Counted from the first letter of the stretch, positions 16,190-25,945 are shown. The stretch is DNA of 53,089 bases from Deltaproteobacteria bacterium (GCA_024280455.1 JAJRQC010000048.1:1-53089), one strand, 5' to 3'. Notes: a model not told the origin generated them from the sequence alone. Program-made: numbers and translations.

Positions 16190-16676
16190 GGAAAGATGGA
16201 AAAAAAACCGCCGGCATGTCATGCTCGACCAGTAAAATCGTCACGCTGCCTTTAAGACTGTTGATAAGCTCAGCAAGGTTGCGGGAACTTCCAGGGCCCC
16301 GACCATGGGCTCGTCAAGCAGGAGCAGATCCGGCCCGGTTGCAGAACCGGTAACCGGAGCCCAGGGTTGCCTGCACGGCCAGACTGACATTCTCCTGCAC
16401 AGTGAATCCCTGGAACGGGGCGGTTATCTGGAACGAACGGGCCATGCCAAACTGCGCCCGGGCGTAAACCCGCGTTTTTGTGATATCGGTTCCCTTGAAA
16501 CACAAGCCGCCACTATCCATTTGCAGCAGGCCGGTCACCAGGTTGAGCAGGGTCGCCTTATCGGCTCCGTTGGGTCCAATCAACACATTCAGGTAGAGAT
16601 CATCACAGACACGGAGGCCGCCAAAGGATTTTGTTACCCCCTGCAGCTGCAATATCGGGCCGACCATCTCCTTCAT
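16190..16676 (-). pseudogene. Remnant of a LivG-type branched-chain amino acid ABC ATPase
   Basis: The 5' part reads ILQLQGVTKSFGGLRV, then a decayed Walker A (GPNGADKATLLNLVTG, where GPNGAGKTTL is expected), then FKGTDITKTRVYARAQFGMA and SFQITAPFQGFTVQENV, the LivG pattern. After about residue 110 the sequence jumps to LLLLDEPMVGA (Walker B) in another phase. After a further shift come LINSLKGSVTILLVEHDM, the LivG D-loop/H-loop end. So a large central part, including the ABC signature, is missing, there are at least two frameshifts, and the Walker A Gly and Thr are lost. No working transporter genes lie nearby. Directly upstream, 16677-16770, is a short open tail (ending VELLVADDGRKPEKG) that may be the end of another lost gene. 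Confidence 0.8.
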
Positions 16677-16885
16677 CCCTTTTCCGGTTTGCGGCCGTCA
16701 TCGGCTACCAGCAGTTCAACCGGCACCCAGCCCAGGGAACCACCACCAAGTTCAATCGCCAGAAAGCTGTTTGACTTTTTCCCCGTCCAGGGGCATAATA
16801 TTATATTCTATAACGTACCGGCAGTACTCCACCTGCAGTTTACACTCTTTCGTAAGAAGCACACTGCCGAGCTGCTTAAATATCC

Positions 16886-16980
16886 ATAAACCAGCATGGC
16901 TGGACCAGTTTTTTCGGCTCCAGCCACAACGAACCATGAAAATAGCCTGATTGAGCATCCCTTGCGGGCTACTTTCGGAT
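16886..16980 (+). repeat. ~100-bp dispersed repeat, copy 1
   Basis: Begins with the palindrome CCAGCATGGCTGG (in ATAAACCAGCATGGCTGGAC), continues through CAGCCACAAC, and ends in a stem (GAAAATAGCC...GGGCTACTTTC). Located just upstream of the epimerase gene. Further copies at 18086-18224, 18225-18319 and 23264-23357, all in the same orientation. Confidence 0.85.
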
Positions 16981-17008
16981 AAACAGTTAACCCAATCCGA
17001 TATAAATA

Positions 17009-18037
17009 ATGCTTTATACACAACGAAAGAACGAACTCCTCGACCAGCCCAAGACATGGATGATCACCGGCGTGGCCGGATTCATCGGTTCAAACCTCCT
17101 TGAAACCCTTCTTAAACTGAACCAGAACGTCGTGGGCCTCGATAACTTTTCCACCGGCTTTCAACATAATCTGGACGAGGTCCGGGGGTTAGTCACCGAT
17201 GAACAGTGGCAGCGATTCCGTTTTATCCAGGGCGATATCAGGGAACTTGCGAGCTGTCATGAGGCCTGCAGCGGGGTTGATTATATCTTGCATCAGGCTG
17301 CACTCGGCTCCGTGCCGCGCTCCATTGAAGATCCGATCACCACCAATGAGAACAACATTTCCGGTTTTCTCAACATGCTGGTTGCCGGTCGGGATGCCGG
17401 AGTCAGCCGCATGGTGTATGCCGCCTCCAGTTCAACCTATGGCGACCACCCCGATCTCCCCAAGGTCGAAGACAAAATCGGCAATCCACTCTCCCCATAT
17501 GCGGTAACCAAGCTCGTCAACGAACTCTACGCCCAGGTCTTTGCCCGCACCTATGGTTTCAAGACTATCGGCCTGCGCTATTTTAATATCTTCGGCCGAC
17601 GCCAGGACCCGGACGGAGCCTATGCAGCAGTGATTCCAAAATGGTTTGCCGGTTTATTGCAACAGGAAACAGTGTTCATCAACGGTGACGGTGAAACCAG
17701 CCGGGATTTCTGTTTTATCGACAACTGTGTCCAGGCCAACTTGATGGCAGCCACGGCCGACAACGAACAGGCGGCGGATCAGGTGTACAATGTCGCCTTT
17801 GGCCAGCGCACAAGTTTAAATGAACTCTATGCCCTGATTCGGGAACGGGTGTCAAAAAAATTCCCCCCGGCAGCGGATGCCAAACCGGAGTACCGGGATT
17901 TCCGGGCCGGGGACGTTCGCCATTCCCTGGCCGATATCAGCAAGGCCGGCGACCTGATCGGATATCAACCTGAGTACAGTATTCACAAGGGGCTGGACAA
18001 GGCGGCGGACTGGTATATACAACGGTTCACTAAATAA
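17009..18037 (+). CDS. UDP-N-acetylglucosamine C4-epimerase (WbpP/TviC type)
   Basis: Extended short-chain dehydrogenase of 342 residues, closest in overall pattern to WbpP/TviC, which interconvert UDP-GlcNAc and UDP-GalNAc (and the uronic acids) for surface polysaccharides. The NAD-binding GVAGFIG is at 21-27. Ser142/Thr143 (ASSSTYGD) and the catalytic Tyr164-xxx-Lys168 (SPYAVTK) are present, and [20 protein letters not shown] and [15 protein letters not shown] are typical. Length matches the family. The start has little ribosome-site support, but the N-terminus (about 15 residues before the Rossmann fold) is what the family shows. No other polysaccharide genes are adjacent. It is flanked on both sides by the 100-bp repeat. 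Confidence 0.93.
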   Translation: MLYTQRKNELLDQPKTWMITGVAGFIGSNLLETLLKLNQNVVGLDNFSTGFQHNLDEVRGLVTDEQWQRFRFIQGDIRELASCHEACSGVDYILHQAALGSVPRSIEDPITTNENNISGFLNMLVAGRDAGVSRMVYAASSSTYGDHPDLPKVEDKIGNPLSPYAVTKLVNELYAQVFARTYGFKTIGLRYFNIFGRRQDPDGAYAAVIPKWFAGLLQQETVFINGDGETSRDFCFIDNCVQANLMAATADNEQAADQVYNVAFGQRTSLNELYALIRERVSKKFPPAADAKPEYRDFRAGDVRHSLADISKAGDLIGYQPEYSIHKGLDKAADWYIQRFTK

Positions 18038-18085
18038 GAGAACATCCGCATGCCGTACATCAACCGTCCATTTCGCTTTTTTTCC

Positions 18086-18224
18086 ATAAACCAGCATGGC
18101 TGGACCAGGTAAGCGGAGCGAAGCGCAGACTCCGGGATTTACAGGTCACAGCCACAACAGATAAGCGTAGACTTCGAAGAATGAAAATAGCCTGATAAGA
18201 CACAGCTTCGCGGGCTATTTTCAG
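18086..18224 (+). repeat. ~100-bp dispersed repeat, copy 2 (with insertion)
   Basis: Same unit as copy 1, expanded to 139 bp by an inner segment containing GGTAAGCGGAGCGAAGCGCA and GATAAGCGTAGACTTCGAAG. Ends in the GAAAATAGCC...GGGCTATTTTC stem. Directly adjoined by copy 3. Confidence 0.85.
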
Positions 18225-18319
18225 ATAAACCAGCATGGCTGGACCATATTATACAGGTCACAGCCACAACCAAGGATGAAAATAGCCTGATACGACATCA
18301 CTTCGTGGGCTATTTTCGG
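18225..18319 (+). repeat. ~100-bp dispersed repeat, copy 3
   Basis: Tandem to copy 2. The cleanest copy: CCAGCATGGCTGG, then TACAGGTCACAGCCACAACC, then a perfect ten-base stem GAAAATAGCC/GGGCTATTTTC with an 18-base loop. Confidence 0.88.
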
Positions 18320-18328
18320 ATAAACCCT

Positions 18329-18367
18329 GTAGAGTAAACCGGATTTCCTGCAACCGGTTTACTCTAC
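18329..18367. repeat. Strong hairpin, 14-bp perfect stem
   Basis: GTAGAGTAAACCGG (18329-18342), an 11-base loop, then CCGGTTTACTCTAC (18354-18367). No T-run follows on either strand, so it is not a standard terminator. It directly follows copy 3 of the 100-bp repeat in the epimerase-kinase gap. Confidence 0.8.
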
Positions 18368-18453
18368 GCTGCTCCGCTGGATAGAATTTGAATCCTTCTC
18401 ATTATATCATAAGATCCAGCCACCCGGACGCCCACTTTCCTTAATCAATATAT

Positions 18454-20658
18454 ATGTCATTTTTTCCGCTTACCTTTTTCAGTCGACGATCCATTGCAAG
18501 AGATCTGGCTCTTGGGCTGACCGGGATCATTGTTCTGATAACCCTGATCCTGATCATCCTGTATCAGACCTACTCCAATAGAAAACTTGTCATCGACACC
18601 CAGGCCCGGGCGGAACATATAATCGACGAGGCCGGTGATATTTTTTTCCTCCCCCTGTACAACTTCGACAACCAGACCCTGCAGCATATTGCCCGGGTCT
18701 ACCTTGACGGCAATGATTTTGTCAGCGGCATCACCATCAAGACCGAATACAATGATCTGTTGTTTAATGAAGTTAACGGCCCCGTGGACCAGCTTATCCG
18801 TAAAGACAAGGTTCTTTTTGCAAAGAATAAGGAAATAGGGACCGTTACCCTCTACTTCAGCAATCAGAAGCTGCGGGAACAGCAGCGAGACACCATCAAG
18901 ACAGGGGTCATCGTCATCCTTGTCCTTTTAATCGTCATGCTGGCAGCCATGGACCTGTTCATGCAGATATGGCTCAAGAAACCACTCCTCCAGCTGACCA
19001 ATGGAATCAGGCAGATTGCAAGCGGTGATTACACCCACCCTCTGCCTCCTGCTCCTCAACAGGAGGTGAATGCCATTATCGATGAAGTCAACACAATGGC
19101 CCATCGGATCGCCGAGCAGAAAAAACAATTGGAAGACTCAGAGAAGAGGTATCGCTCCATCTTTGAGGGTGCAATGGAAGGCATTTTCCAGGAGACCCCG
19201 GAAGGTTCTTTTTTGACCGCAAACCCAGCCATGGCAAAAATTTTCGGCTACGACTCGCCGGAAGAACTCATGCACTCCTGCACGGATACGGCCAGACAAC
19301 TCTATACCCATCCCCGGGTTCGGCAACAGCTTATGCATGCCTTGGAAACAGAGGGGTTTGTCACCAACCTGCCCCTGGAAATGCGGCACCGAAAAGGACA
19401 TGTCCTGACCATCGCCATGACCGCCCGGTTCGTTTGCAATGAAAAAAAAGAACCCGTATATATCGAGGGCCTGGTTTCAGACATTTCCAGACAGCAGCAA
19501 ATGGAGGCTGAACTGCGGCAGGCCCAGAAGATGGAAGCTATCGGCACTCTGGCCGGAGGAATCGCCCACGATTTCAACAATATTCTCTCCGCCATTTTCG
19601 GATATATTGAGCTGGCCGATATGCAGGCCAAAAACGACGACAAACTTCGGGGGCACCTTGCAAATGCCCTTGCCGGTGCCCGCAGAGCACGGGATCTGGT
19701 TCAGCAGATCCTGACCTTCAGCCGTAAGGCGGATCATCAGAAAAAGCCGTTTCCACTGGCGATTATCGTCAAGGAGGTCTGCAAACTGTTGCGTTCTTCC
19801 ATTCCCGCAACCATTGAAATTACCCAGGATATCCAGAGCCGGGCCGTGGTCATTGTCGACCCGACCCAGATCCACCAGCTGGTAATGAATCTCTGTACCA
19901 ACAGTTACCATGCCATGGAAGATACAGGCGGCAGCCTGACTATCCGGTTGCATGACCAGAAATCGGACAAACGGCCACAGGAAACCAAAGACACCGCGGA
20001 GCCGGATAATTTTGTTGTCCTGGAAATCACCGATACCGGCAGCGGCATGGATGAAGAGACCCGGTCGAAAATTTTCGAGCCCTATTTTACCACCAAAGCC
20101 CATGGCAAGGGAACCGGGCTCGGTCTGGCCCTGGTCCACGGCATCGTCAGCAACTGCCAGGGAAAAATCGAGGTCACCAGTGCAGTCGGCAAGGGCACAA
20201 CCTTTCGTATCCTTCTGCCTGCCGTCGACCAGAAGGCCAAACTTGCAGAAGCGGCGGATCTGTCACTGGCCCGGGGGAACGGCCAGAAAATATTCCTGGT
20301 GGATGATGAAGAACCAGTACGGGAGGTTTTAAGCAGTTTTCTTGAAGCATCCGGATACACGGTTTCCGCTTTTGCAAGCGGCCGCGAGGCACTTGATGCC
20401 CTCCAGAAAAATCCCGACGGCTGTAAGTTGCTGATCACCGACATGGCCATGCCGAAAATGACCGGGGCTGAAGTTGCCCGGGCCGCCCTGGCCATTAATC
20501 CGGAGCTGCCCGTTATCCTCTGCACCGGCTACAGTGCCGACCTCAACCGACAACAGGCCCTGGAGATCGGCATCCACTCCGTCATCCAGAAACCAATACA
20601 GCGGATGCGTTTCCTCCACACCATTTGCGAAGCCCTGACCAGGGACAAAGGGTCGTGA
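18454..20658 (+). CDS. Hybrid sensor histidine kinase (periplasmic sensor-HAMP-PAS-HisKA-HATPase-REC)
   Basis: Protein of 734 residues. Order: membrane helix at about 16-38 (LALGLTGIIVLITLILIIL); a small periplasmic domain; a second helix at about 150-173; HAMP at about 175-230; PAS at about 230-350. The phosphoacceptor His372 is in GGIAHDFNNILSAIFGY. The ATPase has NLCTNSYHAM, DTGSGMDEE, and GTGLGLALVHGIV. A C-terminal receiver follows with FLVDDEEPVREVL and the phosphoacceptor Asp663 in LLITDMAMPKMTG. All motifs are intact. The His-Asn type (HDFNN) is typical of deltaproteobacterial hybrid kinases. Start: ATG at 18454 has no clear ribosome site but leads straight into the first helix. No response regulator adjoins, so its partner is unknown. 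Confidence 0.93.
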   Translation: MSFFPLTFFSRRSIARDLALGLTGIIVLITLILIILYQTYSNRKLVIDTQARAEHIIDEAGDIFFLPLYNFDNQTLQHIARVYLDGNDFVSGITIKTEYNDLLFNEVNGPVDQLIRKDKVLFAKNKEIGTVTLYFSNQKLREQQRDTIKTGVIVILVLLIVMLAAMDLFMQIWLKKPLLQLTNGIRQIASGDYTHPLPPAPQQEVNAIIDEVNTMAHRIAEQKKQLEDSEKRYRSIFEGAMEGIFQETPEGSFLTANPAMAKIFGYDSPEELMHSCTDTARQLYTHPRVRQQLMHALETEGFVTNLPLEMRHRKGHVLTIAMTARFVCNEKKEPVYIEGLVSDISRQQQMEAELRQAQKMEAIGTLAGGIAHDFNNILSAIFGYIELADMQAKNDDKLRGHLANALAGARRARDLVQQILTFSRKADHQKKPFPLAIIVKEVCKLLRSSIPATIEITQDIQSRAVVIVDPTQIHQLVMNLCTNSYHAMEDTGGSLTIRLHDQKSDKRPQETKDTAEPDNFVVLEITDTGSGMDEETRSKIFEPYFTTKAHGKGTGLGLALVHGIVSNCQGKIEVTSAVGKGTTFRILLPAVDQKAKLAEAADLSLARGNGQKIFLVDDEEPVREVLSSFLEASGYTVSAFASGREALDALQKNPDGCKLLITDMAMPKMTGAEVARAALAINPELPVILCTGYSADLNRQQALEIGIHSVIQKPIQRMRFLHTICEALTRDKGS

Positions 20659-20737
20659 TATATTGGTAATGATCCGGTAAATAACTGCTACTTGACCGTA
20701 CCCGGCAGATTGTTATCAAAAAAAATGCGTGTACCCA

Positions 20738-23224
20738 TCACATCCCGCCCGAGCTCCCGTACTCTCCGGCTGAATAACTCGTGCACCCGCTGAAATTGCA
20801 GGCCCTGACCCGGTAACAATACTCTTGCCAGTCCCCGACATTATCATCAAAACGTGTTGTTGTGAAGGTGTTCAGAACCGAGTAGGTTGCCCCGGAACAA
20901 CCGGTACTTATAGAATAGGGAGCCCGTTGAACTTCGTACCACCCGGCACCGCTTGTGGAGGTCCAGCCCACCATGATCTTGCCGGGGTAGTATTCGGTGG
21001 CGGTAATCCACGGAGTAGACCCGAGCGCGGCTACTCCTCCGCCGCTGCCGCCGGACGGCAGGGTTTTGCCCGTAATGACAATCGGATCACTGAAGACATC
21101 CTCCCGGATTCCATCACCATTGGTATCGTAGAGATAATGGGTCGAAATTCGGAGAGTTGCGCTTGTATCCGGGGTTAGATTGGTTAGATCAACCTGCTGA
21201 TACTGCCAGTTGTTCTGTGTGAGCGGCTGTTGATAACATTCTGTAGCCAAATTCCAGGGGTCCGAATCGAACTGGTATTCAATCCTGAAACAGTTGGCAT
21301 AGATCGCTACACCGCTGCCATCGCTGGTGTATTGAAGCGGAACATCATCCCAGGTAAACGTCACCCTGTCGGCCTGATCCGTCGATGCCCATGGATACTT
21401 CGGCTGGTCACCGAAGGCATTGCCCACAGCCGCCTCGCAGGAAGTGGAATCATCGGCAACAACATTGCGATATCCTGCCTTGACACTGCAGCTCAACGGC
21501 CCGATAACGCCGCTGCTGCTCTCGGCAGCGACCCTGTAGTAGATATAGGTCTCCGGCTTGATGCCGATATTGGTACTGCCCACTACCCCGTCGAGCAGGT
21601 CCTGTGATTCAGGGATTTGCTGGTAATCCGCATCCTGGGGATTTTTTGCATAGACATGATAACGCGCCGTGCACTGGTCACTGTTATTGCTCCAGTACAG
21701 GGAAGTGGACCTGATGATATAATTGGTGCTGTACAGATCGACGGGCGCAGGCGGCGCCGTTGTCGCAACGGCACGATTGGTCGACCTTGCCGTGCCGATA
21801 TTGTTTTTCGCAACAACCCAAAAGTAGTACGTGGTGCAGGCGGTCAGGTTCCGGGCCGTGAAACGGGTTGTATTAGCGCTGACCGTTCCCGCCTGCCGGG
21901 CCGTGCTGAAGTTGTCTGTTTTGCTCAGGTAGATGAGAAAATTATCCTCGTTGTTTGAATTGTCCCGCCAGGATACGGTTATGTCAAAGGTGTGGTTTTG
22001 GGGAGTGGCCGCTACCTGGCTGGGCGGTGACGGTTTAGTCAGGGGAACCTGATGCCGGCCGCTGATGGCCGACGCCACCTGCAGGGCTATATTCATTCCC
22101 CCTTTCTTCCGTAACAGTGTGTTTGCTCCAGCCCCATTGGCACAGGCAAGATCATTGCGGCGGTCACCGTTAACATCGGCCATCACGAGCCGATACGATT
22201 CACCCGTATCATTGATCGAGAAGGCATCGCTGTCCTGAAAGTGGCCGTTTCCCTTGTTTTTCATAAGCAGGTTGACCTGACCGTCGTTTGCCACAAAGAC
22301 ATCAAGATCGCCGTCCCGGTCTATATCACCCACGGAGATGCCGTAGGTCTTGTCGGTAAAGGTCCCGAGATTGGAAAAACTGTAACTAGTACGCGAACTG
22401 AACTGATAGACATGATTGATGCCGTTATAATTACCGGTCAAAATTTCCGGCCGACCGTCTCCATTGAGATCACCGATTGTCAAGGCATAGGTGGCCTCGG
22501 TATCGAGACCGAACGTTTTTCCCGTAGGCGCACTGCCACCGTTGTTAAATAATATGTAATTTGAGGTGTCTGCGTTACTAACGACGATATCCTCTTTGCC
22601 GTCCCCATCAATATCGGCAACGGCAATGGCCGTCGTATTGGCACCAATGGTTGACAAATCATTGCAGGACCAGCTCTGCACATCGGCACCCTGAAAACAG
22701 GCGCGATTTCGGCCGTAGTAGGCGATGACCACGTCCTTTTTCCCGTCCTGATTCAGGTCGGCTGCGGTAATACTTTTACCGTAGTCAGGCGCGGTCCGGC
22801 TCTCGAAACCAATTCCCGCGCTGAAATGACCGGTGCCGTCATTGATATAGAGCAGGCTTGCGACCGTACCGCTGGTGGCGGCAGATCCTTCTGCGGTGAT
22901 AATATCAAGATCGGAATCATTGTCCATGTCGACAAGATGGATAGCCCGCGTCTTCAGGGCATCGGCGCTGATATATTCCTCCTGGAAAGAACCGTTGCCA
23001 TTATTGCGATAGAGGCGGTTTCGTGTTCCGTCATTAGCGACAACAAAATCGATGTCGCCGTCACCGTCTACATCGCCCGCATCAATGTCGGTACTCATAT
23101 CACCGGCAGTGCCGATTTCTTGAATGGATACAAACCCCTGTATCGGTGCAATAGCGGCCCGGGTAATGCCGTTTGACAGTGTAAACATCAGTATTGCAGC
23201 AGCGACAGAAACGATGACTTTCAT
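20738..23224 (-). CDS. Secreted FG-GAP/VCBS repeat and fibronectin type III protein
   Basis: Protein of 828 residues from ATG at 23224 (GGGGG before it); the upstream ATG at 23275 lies within the 100-bp repeat and is rejected. Signal peptide: KVIVSVAAAILMFTLSNGIT. Residues about 35-375 hold six or seven FG-GAP/VCBS units with Ca-binding loops (DVDGDGDIDFVVAND, DMDNDSDLDIITAEG, DLNQDGKKDVVIAYY, DIDRDGDLDVFVAND), probably a beta propeller. FN3-like domains follow from about 400 (SWRDNSNNEDNFLIYLSK). The C-terminus (FSGCTSYSAGEYG) has no membrane anchor. Likely a surface or secreted adhesive protein. It lies on the opposite strand to the FN3 gene cluster downstream and shares its FN3 style. Confidence 0.9.
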   Translation of the reverse strand: MKVIVSVAAAILMFTLSNGITRAAIAPIQGFVSIQEIGTAGDMSTDIDAGDVDGDGDIDFVVANDGTRNRLYRNNGNGSFQEEYISADALKTRAIHLVDMDNDSDLDIITAEGSAATSGTVASLLYINDGTGHFSAGIGFESRTAPDYGKSITAADLNQDGKKDVVIAYYGRNRACFQGADVQSWSCNDLSTIGANTTAIAVADIDGDGKEDIVVSNADTSNYILFNNGGSAPTGKTFGLDTEATYALTIGDLNGDGRPEILTGNYNGINHVYQFSSRTSYSFSNLGTFTDKTYGISVGDIDRDGDLDVFVANDGQVNLLMKNKGNGHFQDSDAFSINDTGESYRLVMADVNGDRRNDLACANGAGANTLLRKKGGMNIALQVASAISGRHQVPLTKPSPPSQVAATPQNHTFDITVSWRDNSNNEDNFLIYLSKTDNFSTARQAGTVSANTTRFTARNLTACTTYYFWVVAKNNIGTARSTNRAVATTAPPAPVDLYSTNYIIRSTSLYWSNNSDQCTARYHVYAKNPQDADYQQIPESQDLLDGVVGSTNIGIKPETYIYYRVAAESSSGVIGPLSCSVKAGYRNVVADDSTSCEAAVGNAFGDQPKYPWASTDQADRVTFTWDDVPLQYTSDGSGVAIYANCFRIEYQFDSDPWNLATECYQQPLTQNNWQYQQVDLTNLTPDTSATLRISTHYLYDTNGDGIREDVFSDPIVITGKTLPSGGSGGGVAALGSTPWITATEYYPGKIMVGWTSTSGAGWYEVQRAPYSISTGCSGATYSVLNTFTTTRFDDNVGDWQEYCYRVRACNFSGCTSYSAGEYGSSGGM

Positions 23225-23263
23225 GGCCCCCTCGACAGAATATAATTTTGGTCTTTTTCTCGG

Positions 23264-23357
23264 ATAAACCAGCATGGCTGGACCAGGTTTTACAGGTCAC
23301 AGCCACAACCAAGGATGAAAATAGCCCGGAACGGCATCACTTTGTGGGCGTTTTTCG
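23264..23357 (+). repeat. ~100-bp dispersed repeat, copy 4
   Basis: Same landmarks as copy 3 (CCAGCATGGCTGG, TACAGGTCACAGCCACAACC, GATGAAAATAGCC). The closing arm is slightly degraded (GGGCGTTTTTC). It sits in the leader region of the FG-GAP gene. Confidence 0.85.
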
Positions 23358-24018
23358 GATACACGTCCATACCCCCGGCAGGACAATGCCTCAGGGATCG
23401 ATCTGCCACACCGTAGTAACCAAGAAAAGATGCAAAAAATATTCCAATATAAATCATCACCCCGGAAAAAGACATGCACCGTACTGATATTAAACAACTA
23501 TCCTGGAGATTAGATTTTCCGGCACAGGAATCCTTCTCAAGTTTACTCTTTCGGGAAATCGGAAAAAAGATCGCAGGATCCCGTGTATCAGATGTTGAAT
23601 GGACAACAATTTGTTACTAAAATACGGAAAACCGCCCGCAGCAAGGGCCAGAGGAGTTAAACTTTTCTTTCTTCAGGTGAAAAAAAGAAAGAAAAACAAC
23701 CAGTTTTTTTTACCCCCCTGGCACCAATTCCATAAAACAGGAATAACAGTAAGTCAGAAATAACGCGATAACATCCCAATATATCATGATCTTCAATTAT
23801 GGCCGGCATATATTTTCCGGAAAACAGTAAATATTGTGTGCCACCGGCTCGGGTCATTGCACAATGATCCATCTAACGCTATGGAACAAAACAAAAAAAT
23901 AAGATAAGAACCTGTGGAATATTTTTTGCATTTCCCGAATAAGAGGTCACCTGAATATCACCACCGGCAGCGGAAAAGCCGACAAACCTTTTCGTCAAAT
24001 TCTCCTGGAGGCGGAATT
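23358..24018. other. Intergenic, 660 bp, no gene seen
   Basis: AT-rich region between divergent surface-protein genes. Apart from an imperfect TTTCTTTCTT/AAAGAAAGAAA inverted repeat near 23665-23695, nothing is supported. It probably holds the promoters of both neighbours, but I could not pick a convincing box pair. Confidence 0.5.
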
Positions 24019-25473
24019 ATGAAGAGCCCGATAATGAAAAACAGTGCGCTCCTCTGGGCAACGTTTTTCGCCTGCACCCTTATGCTGCTCCAGTACCCGG
24101 CGCCGGGGTCAGCCCAGGAAATTGCGCCGCAGATTTCCTACCAGGGGAGGATTCTCAACGCAGCCGGACAACCACTTGCGGGCCCGGTGGACATGGAGAT
24201 TGCCATCTACCAGTCGGACACCGACCCGTCACCCAGCTACCGGGAATCGCATTCGGCGGTCCCCTTGGAGGATGGAATATACTCGATCCTTATCGGCCGG
24301 GGAACCGTGCTGGAAGGCGCGCTGAACGCCGATATTTTTTCCGGCGGCACAGCAATGCTTGAAGTAACGGTCAACGGGGAAGCCCTGACCCCGCGCCAAC
24401 CCTTTGCCTCAAGTGCCTACGCCTTCCGTTCCCTGGCCACAGCCGCACAGAACATCGATATTCAGGGCAGCTTTCGGGTCCAGGCAGGCAGCCAGTACTT
24501 CTCCCTCAGCGCAAACGATGTCGCCAACACCGCGCCTCGCTGCGAGTGCGATACCGATGTCTTGACCCAGGAGTGTGCCGCCAGTTTCTTCGGCACTCAA
24601 GATATCGGCACGACCTGTTATGACTGGTACGACGACTATAATTACGGCGGAAGCTTCCACCGGGCCAGGGCAAACAGATACACTAAAAGCTCTCCACCTG
24701 TCTCCCTGGCGGTCGACCCCTCGACAGGTACGGTCGAATCCGAAACCAGCTTCAGGGTAGTCTCCAGCGAGCCGACTCTCGTTCTCCGAGACACCGACGG
24801 GGGCGGCATACGCCCGAGGATACGGTTCGAGAACAACGGCATTGCCGCCTTTGAGGGGGATGACGGCGGCGACCAGTATTTCAACTTTTACTCAACGTTT
24901 CTGAACAACCGGACCAACAGCGCCCATCTCCGGGTATATGGCGCCGCCACCGGCTCCTGGGAGAAATATACCGAACTCAGCCACGACGGTACCAAGGGCA
25001 CGGTGAGCACCGACACCGGTGACCTGGTGCTTCAGACTACAGAAAAAATCGGCAGGATCAAGCTCGTCCCCGGCCATCTCGGCAGAGTCGACATAGCCCG
25101 TGGTTTTGGTCTTGAGTTTCCGGACGGCACCCTGCAGACCACCGCCTACCGGGGATATCCACGGCCGGCCTATGACAGCGGCTGGAGAACAGTTCCCAAT
25201 GGTAACTGGGACACGGTGACACTGAACCACAACCTCGGCGGTAATGTTGACAACTACGTGGTGGAACTGACGTTCAAAAACGACGGGGGTGCCCACAACA
25301 AAGGTATCGGTGGTGATGTCCATACAGTCCCTGCAGGTTCGGAAAATGAAGGCCGCTGGGGTAAATGGTGGCACAGCCTCACCTCCACTTCAATCAAAGT
25401 AACTGACTTTGAAAACTTCCCGTTCCTGCAAGGCCAGGAGTACTTCCGCGTGCGTATATGGGTTTACGAATAG
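24019..25473 (+). CDS. Secreted protein, tail-fibre-like, first gene of surface cluster
   Basis: Protein of 484 residues from ATG at 24019 (GGAGGCGGAATT upstream). Signal peptide ends near SAQEIA. The N-terminal domain (ISYQGRILNAAGQPLAGPV, MEIAIYQSDTDPSPSY, FASSAYAFRSLA) is a recurring module of large secreted and tail-fibre-like proteins. A Cys-rich patch follows (RCECDTDVLTQECAASFFG), then a beta-rich region (ETSFRVVSSEPTLVLRDTDG). The C-terminal domain with a GWRTVPNGNWDTVTLNHNLG stretch resembles H-type-lectin-like or carbohydrate-binding folds. Followed after 10 bases by the small secreted protein and then by the FN3 protein, so it is probably an operon making a surface structure. Confidence 0.8.
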   Translation: MKSPIMKNSALLWATFFACTLMLLQYPAPGSAQEIAPQISYQGRILNAAGQPLAGPVDMEIAIYQSDTDPSPSYRESHSAVPLEDGIYSILIGRGTVLEGALNADIFSGGTAMLEVTVNGEALTPRQPFASSAYAFRSLATAAQNIDIQGSFRVQAGSQYFSLSANDVANTAPRCECDTDVLTQECAASFFGTQDIGTTCYDWYDDYNYGGSFHRARANRYTKSSPPVSLAVDPSTGTVESETSFRVVSSEPTLVLRDTDGGGIRPRIRFENNGIAAFEGDDGGDQYFNFYSTFLNNRTNSAHLRVYGAATGSWEKYTELSHDGTKGTVSTDTGDLVLQTTEKIGRIKLVPGHLGRVDIARGFGLEFPDGTLQTTAYRGYPRPAYDSGWRTVPNGNWDTVTLNHNLGGNVDNYVVELTFKNDGGAHNKGIGGDVHTVPAGSENEGRWGKWWHSLTSTSIKVTDFENFPFLQGQEYFRVRIWVYE

Positions 25474-25483
25474 GAGGGGAGTG

Positions 25484-25816
25484 ATGAGATTCACAGGCAC
25501 TAAAAAACTCCTGCTCGCAGGGTGCATCCTGTCGGGACTCTACCTGTCACCGGCAGTCTCCCGAGCCGATGAGATGTCCTCTGCCGGGTATACGATCAAA
25601 ACCGATGTGTTCAGCAACGGCGGCAGTCGGCTTCTGTCGTCAAATTATCAAATGGCATCCACAATCGGCCAACCTTCGCCCATCGGTATTTCAAGGTCAA
25701 CATCATATACCAATCAGGCCGGCTTCTGGTTCCGGTCTGCGACAGGCTCTGCCTTAAAAAACAAGAATATTCTGTGGCTCGCACTGCCGGCAATTCTTTC
25801 GGGAGCCGGCGAGTAG
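25484..25816 (+). CDS. Small secreted protein of the SSNYQMASTIGQPS type
   Basis: Protein of 110 residues. GGAGGGGAGTG precedes ATG at 25484. A signal peptide (KKLLLAGCILSGLYLSPAVS) is followed by SSAGYTIKTDVFSNGGSRLL and SSNYQMASTIGQPSPIG, then NQAGFWFRS. The NYQMxSTIGQP pattern recurs in small exported proteins of Desulfobacterota encoded beside FN3 or FG-GAP proteins. A hydrophobic C-terminal segment with Leu/Ala (NILWLALPAILSGAGE) could be a weak membrane tail. Function unknown. Middle gene of the cluster. Confidence 0.75.
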   Translation: MRFTGTKKLLLAGCILSGLYLSPAVSRADEMSSAGYTIKTDVFSNGGSRLLSSNYQMASTIGQPSPIGISRSTSYTNQAGFWFRSATGSALKNKNILWLALPAILSGAGE

Positions 25817-25945
25817 TCAAAAAACACGACTGAAAGGAAGGAGATGAAGAGAAATTTGCATGGAAGCTTTCTCTTTGAAAGAGTCGGCTGGAGGGGATGC
25901 CGACCTACTAAATATTTTCTGCAATTGCAACAGGGGGAATGGGGT

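Noticed and set aside
19477-20139. Minus-strand 220-residue frame within the hybrid kinase
   Set aside because: Antisense shadow of the HATPase domain.
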